NCBI RefSeq assembly: GCF_040901545.1 | Contig: NZ_JBBDYL010000045.1 | Span: forward strand, 124,001-188,000 | Length of the DNA stretch: 64,000 bases | Direction of reading: 5' to 3' | Source: Sulfuricaulis sp040901545 | GTDB lineage: Bacteria > Pseudomonadota > Gammaproteobacteria > Acidiferrobacterales > Sulfurifustaceae | Part shown: piece after piece, positions 43,135-51,912 of the stretch | Position numbering within the stretch: the stretch's first letter is position 1 | Layout of the letters: every line of letters starts with the position of its first letter | Notes under the pieces: generated by a model | Database searches by the model: none | What the model saw: the letters and a program-made list of their open reading frames with translations, nothing else | Told to the model about the DNA's origin: nothing | Made by a program: the position numbers and the translations under genes

Positions 43135-44502
43135 TTATTCCCTGGGCGGTTTGGGATTTACGCCGAGTTGCTTGAGTTTTCGATACAGGTGGGTGCGTTC
43201 CATGCCGGACAGGCGCGCCACCTCGGCGACGTTGCCGCCGGTGCGCTTCAGGTGATGCTCGAGGTACGCCTTTTCGAAATGGTCGCGGGCGTCACGCAGC
43301 GGCAATTCCATCAGTGTCGGCGGGTAGGCCTCGGCGGAGACCGGGGGCGATCCGCCCAGCGTCTGCTCGACCTCGGCTTCCGTCACTTCTTCCCCGCGAT
43401 TCAGGATCAGCAACCGTTGCACCATGTTTCGCAATTCGCGCACATTGCCCGGCCATGAGTAATTGCGCAGCAGGTTGAGCGCGCCCGTGGTGAACTTGCG
43501 ATACGGCAGGTGTTCATTGTCTGCCATCCAGTTGACGTAGAAATTAATGAGTTCCGGCACGTCTTCGTGGTGTTCGCGGAGCGAGGGCACGCGCAAGGGC
43601 ACGACGTTCAGGAGATAGTAAAGGTCTTCGCGGAAAGTTTTTTCCTCCACCACCGTCGGCAAATTCTTGTCGCTGGCGGCGATGATGCGCACGTCGAGTT
43701 CGATCGGCTCGTGTCCGCCGACGCGTGTAAATCGCTTCTGTTCGAGGACATCGAGCAGCCGTGCCTGTGTGGTGGAATCAAGATGGCTTATTTCATTCAG
43801 CAGCAAGGTGCCGGTCACCGCCTGCTCGAAGCTGCCCGGATTGATCGTCCCTCTTTGCTCCTGTCCGAACAGCTGCGCCGCCAGCTGCGCGGGGGAAACC
43901 GCGGCGAGACTGACTTCGACGAAGGGGGAGTTTTTGCGCGCGCTGTGTGCGTGCAGGTAGCGCGCCGCGTTCGCCTTGCCGCTGCCGGGCTCGCCGGTGA
44001 TGAGCACCCACGCGTCGGTTGCGGCAATCCGCTCGATGTCCTCCCGCAGTTGCTGCATGAGCGGGCTTTTGCCGATCAGCGTGCTGGCCGGTTCGGATTG
44101 GCGGCGCAGTCGCAGGTTCTCGCGCCGGAGCTTGTCGTTTTCCAGCGCGCGCTCCACGGTGACCAGCAGCTTGCCCGTGGATAGGGGTTTTTCAATGAAA
44201 TCGTAGGCGCCGAGCCGGGTAGCCTCGACCGCCGTCTCGACCGTTCCGTGTCCCGAGATCATGATGACCGGTATTTCGAGATTGCCGGAATCGGACCATT
44301 CCCGCAGCAGGCTGATGCCGTCGGTGTCCGGCATCCAGATATCGAGGAGCACGAGGTCCGGCCGCTGCTTCTTGAAAGCGTCCCTTGCCGCTCCGGCGTT
44401 TTCCGCCGTGACCACCTTGTAGTGTTCGTCCTCGAGAATTTCCTGCACCAGGCGGCAGATATCCGGTTCATCGTCCACCACCAGGATATATCCGGGATTC
44501 AT
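43135..44502 (-). CDS. ntrX: NtrX-like response regulator with degenerate AAA+ domain
   Basis: The 455-residue protein has a receiver domain (phospho-acceptor Asp54 in LVLLDIWMPD, Lys105 in FIEKP), an NtrC-type AAA+ domain (about 140-380) and a Fis-type helix-turn-helix (about 415-445). The AAA+ motor is altered: Walker A reads GEPGSGKA (170-177), the GAFTGA sigma54 loop is replaced by RGTINPGSFEQ (about 217-227), and Walker B is LLLNEI, with Asn236 where the family has Asp. It probably regulates without remodelling sigma54. Its ATG overlaps the ntrY stop by four bases. Confidence 0.9.
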   Translation of the reverse strand: MNPGYILVVDDEPDICRLVQEILEDEHYKVVTAENAGAARDAFKKQRPDLVLLDIWMPDTDGISLLREWSDSGNLEIPVIMISGHGTVETAVEATRLGAYDFIEKPLSTGKLLVTVERALENDKLRRENLRLRRQSEPASTLIGKSPLMQQLREDIERIAATDAWVLITGEPGSGKANAARYLHAHSARKNSPFVEVSLAAVSPAQLAAQLFGQEQRGTINPGSFEQAVTGTLLLNEISHLDSTTQARLLDVLEQKRFTRVGGHEPIELDVRIIAASDKNLPTVVEEKTFREDLYYLLNVVPLRVPSLREHHEDVPELINFYVNWMADNEHLPYRKFTTGALNLLRNYSWPGNVRELRNMVQRLLILNRGEEVTEAEVEQTLGGSPPVSAEAYPPTLMELPLRDARDHFEKAYLEHHLKRTGGNVAEVARLSGMERTHLYRKLKQLGVNPKPPRE

Positions 44503-46889
44503 GCCTTTCCGTCCTTGGGTCCGTAAGCGTGCCATTCGTGTCGCACTTCTTTCTCCGCGCGCGCGGACGATTGGTCATAGGACGCATCGCCCGTCAGCGT
44601 GCTTTCGCCGATCGGCAGGCGGATGACGACACAGGCGCCGCGTTCGGCGAGATTCTCGACATAAATGATTCCCCCGTGTTCCTCGACGATGCGTTTGACG
44701 ATGGCCAGTCCCAACCCGGTGCCCTTTTCCTTGGTGGTGACATACGGTTCGTACAGGCGCGACAGCAGCGCCTCGGGGAAGCCGGGCCCGTTGTCTTGCA
44801 CCTTCAGTTCGACAAAACGATGGACATTTTCCGCCACCAGGCGGGTGCTGAGCTGGATCCGGGGGTTGGGTGTCGACGTAAGCGCATCGTGCGCGTTGAT
44901 CAATAGGTTGTGCAGCACCTGTCGCAACCGGCCCGGATCGGCCGAGATGCGGGGCAGGTCGGCATCAAGATGGAGCTTGGTTGCCATGGGTCGAAGCAGT
45001 CTCACCAAATCATTTTTTTCCGCGGCCCGGCGCAACGGAACCACGCCTTCGACGGCTTGTCCGTGTTCGTTCTTGTAGAGCTCCACCACATCACGTATCA
45101 GTCCGTTCAGGTCGACCGGCTGCGACTGCATCTGGGCCGAGCGCGCGTACTCGGAGAAATCCTTGACCATGGATTTTAGCGCTTCGACCTGTTCAATGAT
45201 CGTGCGCGTGGCGCGGTCGAGCGCGATCCGCTCGTCGTCCGACACCGCGCGAAGATATTTGTGACGAATGCGCTCGGCGGACAGCTGAATGGGCGTGAGC
45301 GGATTCCTGATTTCGTGCGCCATGCGCCGTGCGACCTCGCCCCAGGCCGCGTCGCGCTGCGCCTGGATGAGCATGGTGATGTCGTCGAATACCACGACAT
45401 AACCGCCGCGTTTCCCGCGCCAGGAGGGAAGCGAAGTGCCGTGCAGCATCAGCGTTCGGCGCTGATTATTCACTGACAGCTGGATCTGTGTCTGCCACTC
45501 GTTTTCGCCGGCGGCCGCCGCCCGCTGGACGATCTCGGTGAGCGGCCGGAGCGCCGGATAGGTCTCGCCCAGCCAGGCCAGCGACTTGCGCTCGGCAGTC
45601 TTGAGATCGGCGCCGAGAATCTGGCCGGCGGCCGCATTATGCGTGCGCAGCAGCAGGCGCTGGTTGAATGTCAGCACGCCCGAGGAAAGGTGACCCAGCA
45701 CGGTTTCGAGGTAGGCGCGCTGAATCTCGGCTTCCTGCTGGCTGCGCTTGGTCTGCGTCTGCGCGCGATGAATGCGGTGCGTCATCTCGTTGAAGGATCC
45801 GACCAGGATCCCGATCTCGTCCTTGCTTGTGACCGGAATCTGCATCTGGTAATCGCCCCGTGCCACCGCGCGCGTGCCCTCGGCCAGTTCGCGGATCGGC
45901 GTGGTGAGACGGCGGGCGGAGAAGATCGCCGCCCAAACTGCAATCAGCAGGGTGAGCAGGGCGATCAGGGACAGCGTGAGCGTGAACCCGAACTTGAGCG
46001 GCCCGCGCAGGTACACGAGCTTTTCATATTCGGCGAAGGCCGTTTGCACCGATTCGCCCAATTTTGTATAGCGTGGCGGCAAGGCTTGCAAAACCTGCAA
46101 TACCCGCAGCGGCGCGCTCACATCGCGTGTACGCACCGGAATCACGACGCGCAATCGCAGGCCCGATTTGCCGATGGCGTCGATGTTGGCGTAGGTCTGT
46201 CCTTGACGCGCCTGCGCGAGGACCGTGTCGCTGGGACGACTCGGCACCAGCGAACCGGTTTCGAAATTTGCCTCGCTCACCGAGGCAATGATTCTTCCAT
46301 CCTGGGAGAAAAGCGTCAGTTCCGTGATGTTGTATTGTTCCCGCAGCAGGCTGAGCAGGGACAGCTCCGAGCGACCCGGAACCGGCTTCTCGCGCGGCAG
46401 CATTTCCAGTTCCACGGCCATTTCCTGAGTGTTTTTCACCAGGTCAAGTTTGAGCGCATCGAGCGCCGTGCGCCCGAGCAACAGGGCATCATCGAGGGCG
46501 CGTTCGATCCGGACGTCAAACCAGTTGTCGATTCCGCGGTTGAGCGTCTGGATCGAGAAGAAGAACACCACTGAGACCGGCAGCACCGCCAGCACCACGA
46601 ACATCAACATCAACCGCAGGGTAAGCCTTGTGCCCATGACACGGGCGCGGTACTGCTCTACGAAATGCAACAGATTGAGCAAGATCAGCGCGAGCAGTAA
46701 CAGCACGCCGAGAATATTTACCAGCAATAGCACTGAATACAGTCGCCCAAAAAGCGCCGAGTTCTGGGCCGCCGCGTTCATCATGACAAAAGCGGCGATC
46801 AGCAGCAGCGACAACACCACCAGCGGTGTCAATCCGGTGACATGGCGTGAGACGTAACGATTCAGTGCACTACTTTCCATGAGGTCCAT
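44499..46889 (-). CDS. ntrY: NtrY-like membrane sensor histidine kinase
   Basis: The 796-residue protein has three or four N-terminal membrane helices, a periplasmic or extracytosolic sensor segment (about 110-290), a last helix, a HAMP domain (TTPIRELAEGTRAVARGDYQM), a PAS-like domain, and a kinase core with the H-box MAHEIRNPLTP, N-box LINAHDAL, and G-boxes DNGPGF and GTGLGLAIVKR. NtrY kinases sense nitrogen or redox state; the signal here is unknown. The start overlaps the DUF4390 gene by 28 bases; an ATG three codons later is an alternative. Confidence 0.93.
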   Translation of the reverse strand: MDLMESSALNRYVSRHVTGLTPLVVLSLLLIAAFVMMNAAAQNSALFGRLYSVLLLVNILGVLLLLALILLNLLHFVEQYRARVMGTRLTLRLMLMFVVLAVLPVSVVFFFSIQTLNRGIDNWFDVRIERALDDALLLGRTALDALKLDLVKNTQEMAVELEMLPREKPVPGRSELSLLSLLREQYNITELTLFSQDGRIIASVSEANFETGSLVPSRPSDTVLAQARQGQTYANIDAIGKSGLRLRVVIPVRTRDVSAPLRVLQVLQALPPRYTKLGESVQTAFAEYEKLVYLRGPLKFGFTLTLSLIALLTLLIAVWAAIFSARRLTTPIRELAEGTRAVARGDYQMQIPVTSKDEIGILVGSFNEMTHRIHRAQTQTKRSQQEAEIQRAYLETVLGHLSSGVLTFNQRLLLRTHNAAAGQILGADLKTAERKSLAWLGETYPALRPLTEIVQRAAAAGENEWQTQIQLSVNNQRRTLMLHGTSLPSWRGKRGGYVVVFDDITMLIQAQRDAAWGEVARRMAHEIRNPLTPIQLSAERIRHKYLRAVSDDERIALDRATRTIIEQVEALKSMVKDFSEYARSAQMQSQPVDLNGLIRDVVELYKNEHGQAVEGVVPLRRAAEKNDLVRLLRPMATKLHLDADLPRISADPGRLRQVLHNLLINAHDALTSTPNPRIQLSTRLVAENVHRFVELKVQDNGPGFPEALLSRLYEPYVTTKEKGTGLGLAIVKRIVEEHGGIIYVENLAERGACVVIRLPIGESTLTGDASYDQSSARAEKEVRHEWHAYGPKDGKA

Positions 46890-47443
46890 CCACTGTTGAG
46901 ATGCCAGGCAAACGAGGTGTAGGCCACCGGCCGCAGCGGGGTGGGCAGCGCTTCGATATCCAGGCTGACGCGAATATCCACGGAATAACCATCATCAGCG
47001 GGGATTTCGGGAAGTTCGAGTTTGAGATCATTCAGCGTGCCAAGTTGTTTGAGCGCCTCCGAGAGAGTCAGCAGGCTTTCACGGATTTCCGCATCGCCGG
47101 TGCCTGAACTGACCAGGTACTGGCCCGAAAGTGCGTGATACTGGATGCGTCGCTGCACCGTCCAGAAAATAATTTTTTTATCCCAAAAAAAGCGTCGCTG
47201 CTGGTACAGTTGAATTTCGATGACCACGTCCAACGGAATGCCCTTGCCCAGCGCCTCCTCGACTTTGGGGCTCAATCCCAAATCGAGATTGCCCGCAAGG
47301 ACAAGAGATTTCTCGACGAACTTCGGCTGCACGTCGGTGACCTTGAATTCAGCCGTGACCTCACTCGTGAATCCCAAGGCAAGCACAGCGGCCGCAACGT
47401 ATCGCCAATCACCGCTTACTAAGGCACGCATAGTAAAATCCAT
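46862..47443 (-). CDS. DUF4390 secreted protein
   Basis: The 193-residue protein has a signal-like N-terminus (about 1-31, ending TSEVTAEF) and the DUF4390 pattern: GIPLDVVIEIQLYQQRRFFWDK, QRRIQYHALSGQYLV, and a C-terminal WHLNSGWTSWKV. The family has no known function but is typically encoded between rsmB and the NtrY-like kinase, as here, so an accessory role to the sensor is possible. The frame overlaps the 3' end of rsmB by 35 bases; an ATG four codons later would shorten this. Confidence 0.86.
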   Translation of the reverse strand: MDFTMRALVSGDWRYVAAAVLALGFTSEVTAEFKVTDVQPKFVEKSLVLAGNLDLGLSPKVEEALGKGIPLDVVIEIQLYQQRRFFWDKKIIFWTVQRRIQYHALSGQYLVSSGTGDAEIRESLLTLSEALKQLGTLNDLKLELPEIPADDGYSVDIRVSLDIEALPTPLRPVAYTSFAWHLNSGWTSWKVVH

Positions 47444-48758
47444 CCATTTCCGACTCCCCCGGTAAAATCTGTCGTCCGATCACCCGCGCCCGCCCGCTGT
47501 TCATCGGCAGGGATACTGCCACCGCCTCCGGATGACGCCGCAGGAAGACGGCCACCTGATCTTCGTTTTCCGCCGGCAGAATCGAGCAGGTCACGTACAG
47601 AAGCTTACCTCCGGGCTTGAGCAAGGGCCACAGCCCTTCAAGAATTCGTGCCTGCGCCGCGACGAGCCGCGGCAGGTCCTCGGGACGCCGCCGTACCTTG
47701 ATATCCGGGTGCCGGCGGATAACGCCCATGGCGGAGCAAGGCACATCCACCAGTATCCGGTCAAACGGCCGGCCGTCCCACCAATCCGACGGTTCGCCGG
47801 CGTCACCGGTAAGGACTGTCGCCGGCAATCGCAAGCGCGATAAATTTTCATCGATCAACACCACTCGTGCCGGCTCCCGGTCGAGCGCCACCAGTTCGGC
47901 CAGCTCAGGTGTGTGCTCACGCAGGTGTCCGGTTTTTCCACCCGGCGCGGCACAGGCGTCGAGCACGCGCTCCCCCGCTTTCGCATCGAGCAAGACCGCG
48001 GCGAATTGTGCCGCCGCGTCCTGCACCGAGACCTCGCCTTGACTGAAACCGGGCAATTTGCTCACCGGCATGGGATTGGGCAGCAGGACCGCAGTTTCAC
48101 TGTCAGCTAGCGGTTGGGCGGTGATGCCGCATGATGCGAGATGCGCCAGATATTGCGCGCGCGTTCGCTTTAGCCGGTTGACTCGTAGCACCATCGGCGG
48201 GCGTTCATCGTTCGCCCGCAGAATTTTCTCCCAGTCCTCGGGCCAGTGAGAACGGATTTCATCGAGCATCCACGCCGGATGACTGAACGCGGCCGATTCA
48301 TTTGGGGCGATCTTTGCCTGGATGTCCGTTTCTTCCCGCAGGTAGGTCCGCAGGCAGGCGTTGATAAAATTTTTCGCCCAGGTTTTTTTCAGTGCGGCCG
48401 CGGCGCTCACCGTTTCTGTTACGGCGGCGTGTTTGGCCACGCGCATGTGGCGCAATTGATAAAGGCCCACGAGCAACAGCGCCTGCACATCCCGGTCTTT
48501 ATCCTTGAGCGCTTTAGCGATGAGCAACCCGGCGATGAACTCAAGTTGGTGGAACCAGCGCAACACCCCGTATGCCATTTCCTGAATAAGCGCCGCCTCG
48601 CGTTGCTGTGCCGGTGGCAAGGCCAGGAGTGTTTCCTCCAGCACCGTGTCGAGGTAACGTGAATGCCCGACCACGGTTGCCACGACTTTGGCCGCCAGCG
48701 CACGCGGATTGATTCGTTTGGCAATCGGCCTATTGGCGCGCGTCGCAGTGCGTGTCAT
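47409..48758 (-). CDS. rsmB: 16S rRNA (cytosine967-C5)-methyltransferase
   Basis: RsmB methylates C967 of 16S rRNA. The 449-residue protein has an N-terminal NusB-like helical domain (about 15-160) and a Rossmann methyltransferase domain with the SAM site VLDACAAPGGKTGHL, the catalytic cysteine in CSILPAENE and the second cysteine in DVPCSAMG. Length is close to E. coli (429). Its start overlaps the fmt stop by one base. Confidence 0.96.
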   Translation of the reverse strand: MTRTATRANRPIAKRINPRALAAKVVATVVGHSRYLDTVLEETLLALPPAQQREAALIQEMAYGVLRWFHQLEFIAGLLIAKALKDKDRDVQALLLVGLYQLRHMRVAKHAAVTETVSAAAALKKTWAKNFINACLRTYLREETDIQAKIAPNESAAFSHPAWMLDEIRSHWPEDWEKILRANDERPPMVLRVNRLKRTRAQYLAHLASCGITAQPLADSETAVLLPNPMPVSKLPGFSQGEVSVQDAAAQFAAVLLDAKAGERVLDACAAPGGKTGHLREHTPELAELVALDREPARVVLIDENLSRLRLPATVLTGDAGEPSDWWDGRPFDRILVDVPCSAMGVIRRHPDIKVRRRPEDLPRLVAAQARILEGLWPLLKPGGKLLYVTCSILPAENEDQVAVFLRRHPEAVAVSLPMNSGRARVIGRQILPGESEMDGFYYACLSKR

Positions 48759-49693
48759 TATCCCAACCGGTCTCCCGCCGCGAGTTTGTGCCCATTGAGA
48801 AATTCACCCGCGGTCATAATTTTTCCACCTTCGGTTTGCAGCCGCGTGATCGTGATCGCTTCGTCACCGGTCCATACTAGAATGCCGGTGGCATCGGCCC
48901 GAGCGACCGTGCCGGGCGTGCCCGCAGGAGCACGGCCATGTTCCGGTGAGGCCGCATCCCACAAACGCAGGGTTTTGCCGTGCCAGGTAGTACAGGCCAC
49001 CGGCCAGGGAACGAACGCGCGAATCTTGCGGTGCAGGACCCGGGCGGGCTGACGCCAGTCGATCGGCGCTTCCTCCTTGAGCAATTTCGTGGCATAGCAG
49101 GCATGGGCGTCGTTTTGCGGACGCGGCGTTATTTCGCCGCGCGCCAGACGGTCCAGAGTTGCGATCAGGGTCTCGGCGCCAAGCCGTGACAAACGATCAT
49201 GCAGCGTTTGCGCCGTGTCATGCTCGTGAACGGGAGTCTGTGCTTGCGCCAGCACCGGACCGGTGTCGAGGCCAATTTCCATTTGCATGATGGTGACTCC
49301 CGTCACGGCATCACCCGCCTCGAACGCGCGCGCGATCGGCGCCGCGCCACGCCAGCGCGGCAGCAGCGAGGCGTGCACGTTAAGGCAACCGAACCGGGGA
49401 ATGGAGAGAACACTGGCCGGGAGAATCTGACCGAAGGCGATGACAATGATGGCATCCGGCGCATCCGCGCGCAGACGAATGACTTCACCGATAAGGTTTT
49501 CCGGTTGGCGGATTTCGATGCCGTGTTTTTCCGCGCATTGCTTAACCGGACTAGAGATCGATCGGCGTCCGCGCCCGGCGGGACGGTCGGGCTGGGTGTA
49601 TACGGCGATTATGTTATGCCCGGCGTGCTGCAGCGCTTCGAAAGCGGGGACGGAAAATTCGGGTGTCCCGGCAAATATCAGATTCATCGGCAT
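48758..49693 (-). CDS. fmt: Methionyl-tRNA formyltransferase
   Basis: Fmt formylates initiator Met-tRNA using 10-formyl-THF. The 311-residue protein opens MPMNLIFAGTPEFSVPAF, has the catalytic signature HASLLPRWRGAAPI with Asn, His and Asp in their places (MEIGLDTGPVL), and a C-terminal OB-fold tRNA-binding domain. A strong GGGGGG ribosome site lies seven bases before the ATG used; a second ATG is two codons on. def lies 57 bases upstream. Confidence 0.96.
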   Translation of the reverse strand: MPMNLIFAGTPEFSVPAFEALQHAGHNIIAVYTQPDRPAGRGRRSISSPVKQCAEKHGIEIRQPENLIGEVIRLRADAPDAIIVIAFGQILPASVLSIPRFGCLNVHASLLPRWRGAAPIARAFEAGDAVTGVTIMQMEIGLDTGPVLAQAQTPVHEHDTAQTLHDRLSRLGAETLIATLDRLARGEITPRPQNDAHACYATKLLKEEAPIDWRQPARVLHRKIRAFVPWPVACTTWHGKTLRLWDAASPEHGRAPAGTPGTVARADATGILVWTGDEAITITRLQTEGGKIMTAGEFLNGHKLAAGDRLG

Positions 49694-49750
49694 GCATTTA
49701 CCCCCCGGTTTGCACCACGCCTGTCCGAAATCGGGTTTAACAGCAGCCTT

Positions 49751-50338
49751 CTATAATATTTTGGAATTCAACCGGCCGGCGGCTGCCGACGGCTGGCGGT
49801 CGTCCGCGTACTGCCTGCGGGGTTCTCCGGCTCCCGGCCCTTGAGTCCGTTCGCGTTTTTGGAGTTTTTTGCGTATCCGCGTTTGTTTCAGGCGCGAAAG
49901 ATAATCGACGAATACTTTGCCTTCGAGATGATCGATTTCATGCTGGATGCACGTGGCGAGCAGACCTTCGGTCTCCCGTTCGAACGGTTTGCCGTCACGA
50001 TCGAGCGCCGTCACACGGATACGCCGGGCGCGTGTCACCGGCTCGAATATTCCGGGCACGGACAAACAGCCTTCTTCAAGCTCCTGTTCGCCTTCCCGGA
50101 AAGTAATTTCCGGATTGATGAAAATCTGGAGCTGATCGCGACCCTCGGAGATATCGATAACAATAATCCGCCATGGCTCGTTGATCTGGATGGCGGCGAG
50201 ACCGATACCCGGCGCCTGATACATGGTTTCAGCCATGTCATCGACCAGCACGCGAACGGCATCGGTGACTTCCGCTACGGGATCGGCCCGGCGCCGCAAG
50301 CATGGGTCGGGATAGTGCAGGATGGTGCGAACCGTCAT
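49751..50338 (-). CDS. def: Peptide deformylase
   Basis: Def removes the formyl group from nascent proteins, using Fe2+. The 195-residue protein starts MTVRTILHYPDPCLRRRADPV and has motif 1 GIGLAAIQI (usually GIGLAATQ), motif 2 EGCLSVPG with the Cys ligand, and motif 3 QHEIDHLEG with both His ligands and the catalytic Glu. An open frame continues 61 codons upstream but is made of the direct repeats at 50361-50506, so I reject it. The C-terminus carries about 30 extra Arg/Gly/Ala-rich residues. Confidence 0.95.
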   Translation of the reverse strand: MTVRTILHYPDPCLRRRADPVAEVTDAVRVLVDDMAETMYQAPGIGLAAIQINEPWRIIVIDISEGRDQLQIFINPEITFREGEQELEEGCLSVPGIFEPVTRARRIRVTALDRDGKPFERETEGLLATCIQHEIDHLEGKVFVDYLSRLKQTRIRKKLQKRERTQGPGAGEPRRQYADDRQPSAAAGRLNSKIL

Positions 50339-50360
50339 GGTTTTTTCAGCCCGGTGGCTA

Positions 50361-50383
50361 GCGCCACGGGATCCGGCGGCTAG
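50361..50383. repeat. Direct repeat, copy 1 (23 bases)
   Basis: A 23-base sequence beginning GCGCCACGGGATCC and ending GGCGGCTAG, found again exactly at 50484. It lies upstream of def, in the 308-base divergent intergenic between def and the LysM gene. That intergenic otherwise has no gene. Confidence 0.9.
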
Positions 50384-50483
50384 CGCCCAGGGCCCGAGGC
50401 GAACGCTCCTTCGGCAATGGGCGCAGGTAGCCGCAGTGAACCCGGTTTCCTTGAGCGCTCCTGCCGCCGTCTCCGAAAGCGCT

Positions 50484-50506
50484 GCGCCACGGGATCCGGC
50501 GGCTAG
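50484..50506. repeat. Direct repeat, copy 2 (23 bases)
   Basis: Second exact copy, 123 bases from the first. The unit between the copies contains an inverted pair of AGCGCT hexamers (near 50453 and 50477). The spacing and identity suggest slippage or a small dispersed repeat, not a regulatory site. Confidence 0.9.
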
Positions 50507-50529
50507 TTTACTTCCTGTCAAATCGCATT

Positions 50530-50559
50530 ATTATCAGTCTGGATGCTACTGAATAACAA
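50530..50559 (-). promoter_or_regulatory. Possible promoter of def-fmt-rsmB
   Basis: Minus strand TTGTTA (50554-50559) and GATAAT (50530-50535), 18 bases apart. It would leave a leader of nearly 190 bases containing both direct repeats. The match is moderate only. Confidence 0.35.
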
Positions 50560-50646
50560 CAAAATTTGACGATAAATCAGGCTTGGCGTTGCACGCCAGC
50601 ATGGACTACACTCAAACCGATATCAGATTACACGGAATGTGGACGA

Positions 50647-51756
50647 ATGTCGCCTAAGCACCGATTGGGATTCAGATTCACCCCTTTTATTATTGCGCTG
50701 TTCCTGCTCTTTCCGGTACTCACATCGGCGGACACGGTGCAGCTCAAGCCCGATCACCCCGAACGCTACACGGTGGTCAAGGGAGACACGTTATGGGATA
50801 TCTCGACGCGTTTTCTTAAAAGCCCCTGGCTATGGCCGAAAATCTGGAAGATCAACCAAGAGATCAAAAATCCCCATCTGATTTATCCCGGTGATGTGGT
50901 CGTGTTGCGCATGGTGGACGGCAAACCGGAGTTGTCCGTGTTACGCAAGGAAACTTTGCCGGTGCTTCCTGCTGTGATACCCAGACCGATGGAGGCCATG
51001 CCCGCGCCGGGAGACGGCCGCACGGTGAAGCTGTCACCGAGAGTACACAGTGAACCGCTCGACTCCGCCATCCCCACCATTCCTCCGAATGCCATCTTGC
51101 CTTTTCTGACGCGCCCGCTCGCGGTTGGCGAAAACGAACTCGATAAGGCGGGTTACATCACGATCGGTCTCGATGACCGTATTGCACTCGGTAACGACAG
51201 TCAATTCTACGCCCGCGGTCTGCAGGAAAACGAAACCGAGTTTTATCACGTCTTCCGTCCCGGGAATGCCATCCGTCATCCCGATACCGGTGAGTTGCTG
51301 GCATACGAGGCACTGTACCTGGGCGACGCCCGCCGTCTTGAGCCGGGCGACCCCAGCAAGCTCGTTATCACCCAGGTCAAGCAGGAAATCCTTCCAACCG
51401 ATCGCCTGTTGGTGGCGCCGAAAAAGCCCTCGTTGCCGTATTACTATCCGCACGCGCCCAAAACCCTGGTGGAAGGCAGAATTGTTTCGGCGCTGAATGC
51501 GGTGGCGGAAATCGGGACTTATGCCGTGGTCGGTATTTCGCTCGGCACGCGCGAGGGTATCGAAGAAGGCACCGTGCTGCGGGTCATGCGTCATGTGGGG
51601 ACGCACATGGATCCGATCACGCGCGAGCGTTACAAGTTGCCGGATGAGGAATCCGCACTGGTTTTGGTGTTCCGCACCTTCGAGAAAATAAGCTACGCGC
51701 TGGTCATGTCTTCCACACGCCCGGTGCATATGCTGGACGCGGTCATCACGCCCTAA
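50647..51756 (+). CDS. LysM-domain secreted protein
   Basis: The 369-residue protein has a signal peptide (MSPKHRLGFRFTPFIIALFLLFPVLTSA) and a LysM domain (about 40-90: YTVVKGDTLWDISTRFLKSP, NPHLIYPGDVVVL), which binds peptidoglycan. The large C-terminal part is beta-rich and conserved in proteins encoded directly before dprA in proteobacteria; its function is unknown. I start at the ATG giving MSPKHRL, since 27 upstream open codons lack a signal sequence. Confidence 0.9.
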   Translation: MSPKHRLGFRFTPFIIALFLLFPVLTSADTVQLKPDHPERYTVVKGDTLWDISTRFLKSPWLWPKIWKINQEIKNPHLIYPGDVVVLRMVDGKPELSVLRKETLPVLPAVIPRPMEAMPAPGDGRTVKLSPRVHSEPLDSAIPTIPPNAILPFLTRPLAVGENELDKAGYITIGLDDRIALGNDSQFYARGLQENETEFYHVFRPGNAIRHPDTGELLAYEALYLGDARRLEPGDPSKLVITQVKQEILPTDRLLVAPKKPSLPYYYPHAPKTLVEGRIVSALNAVAEIGTYAVVGISLGTREGIEEGTVLRVMRHVGTHMDPITRERYKLPDEESALVLVFRTFEKISYALVMSSTRPVHMLDAVITP

Positions 51757-51912
51757 CGCCCTAACGTCGCGCACCGGGAGGCGGATTTTTTCGAAGGAAA
51801 TTCTCCGGGCTGCCACAAGCGACAGTGTTCATTGAGTCGCCATGCCGAAAGTGCTGCGCAACGGCAACCGGCGGCTACATAAATTATTCCACCTTGGAGT
51901 AAACTGCGCGCC

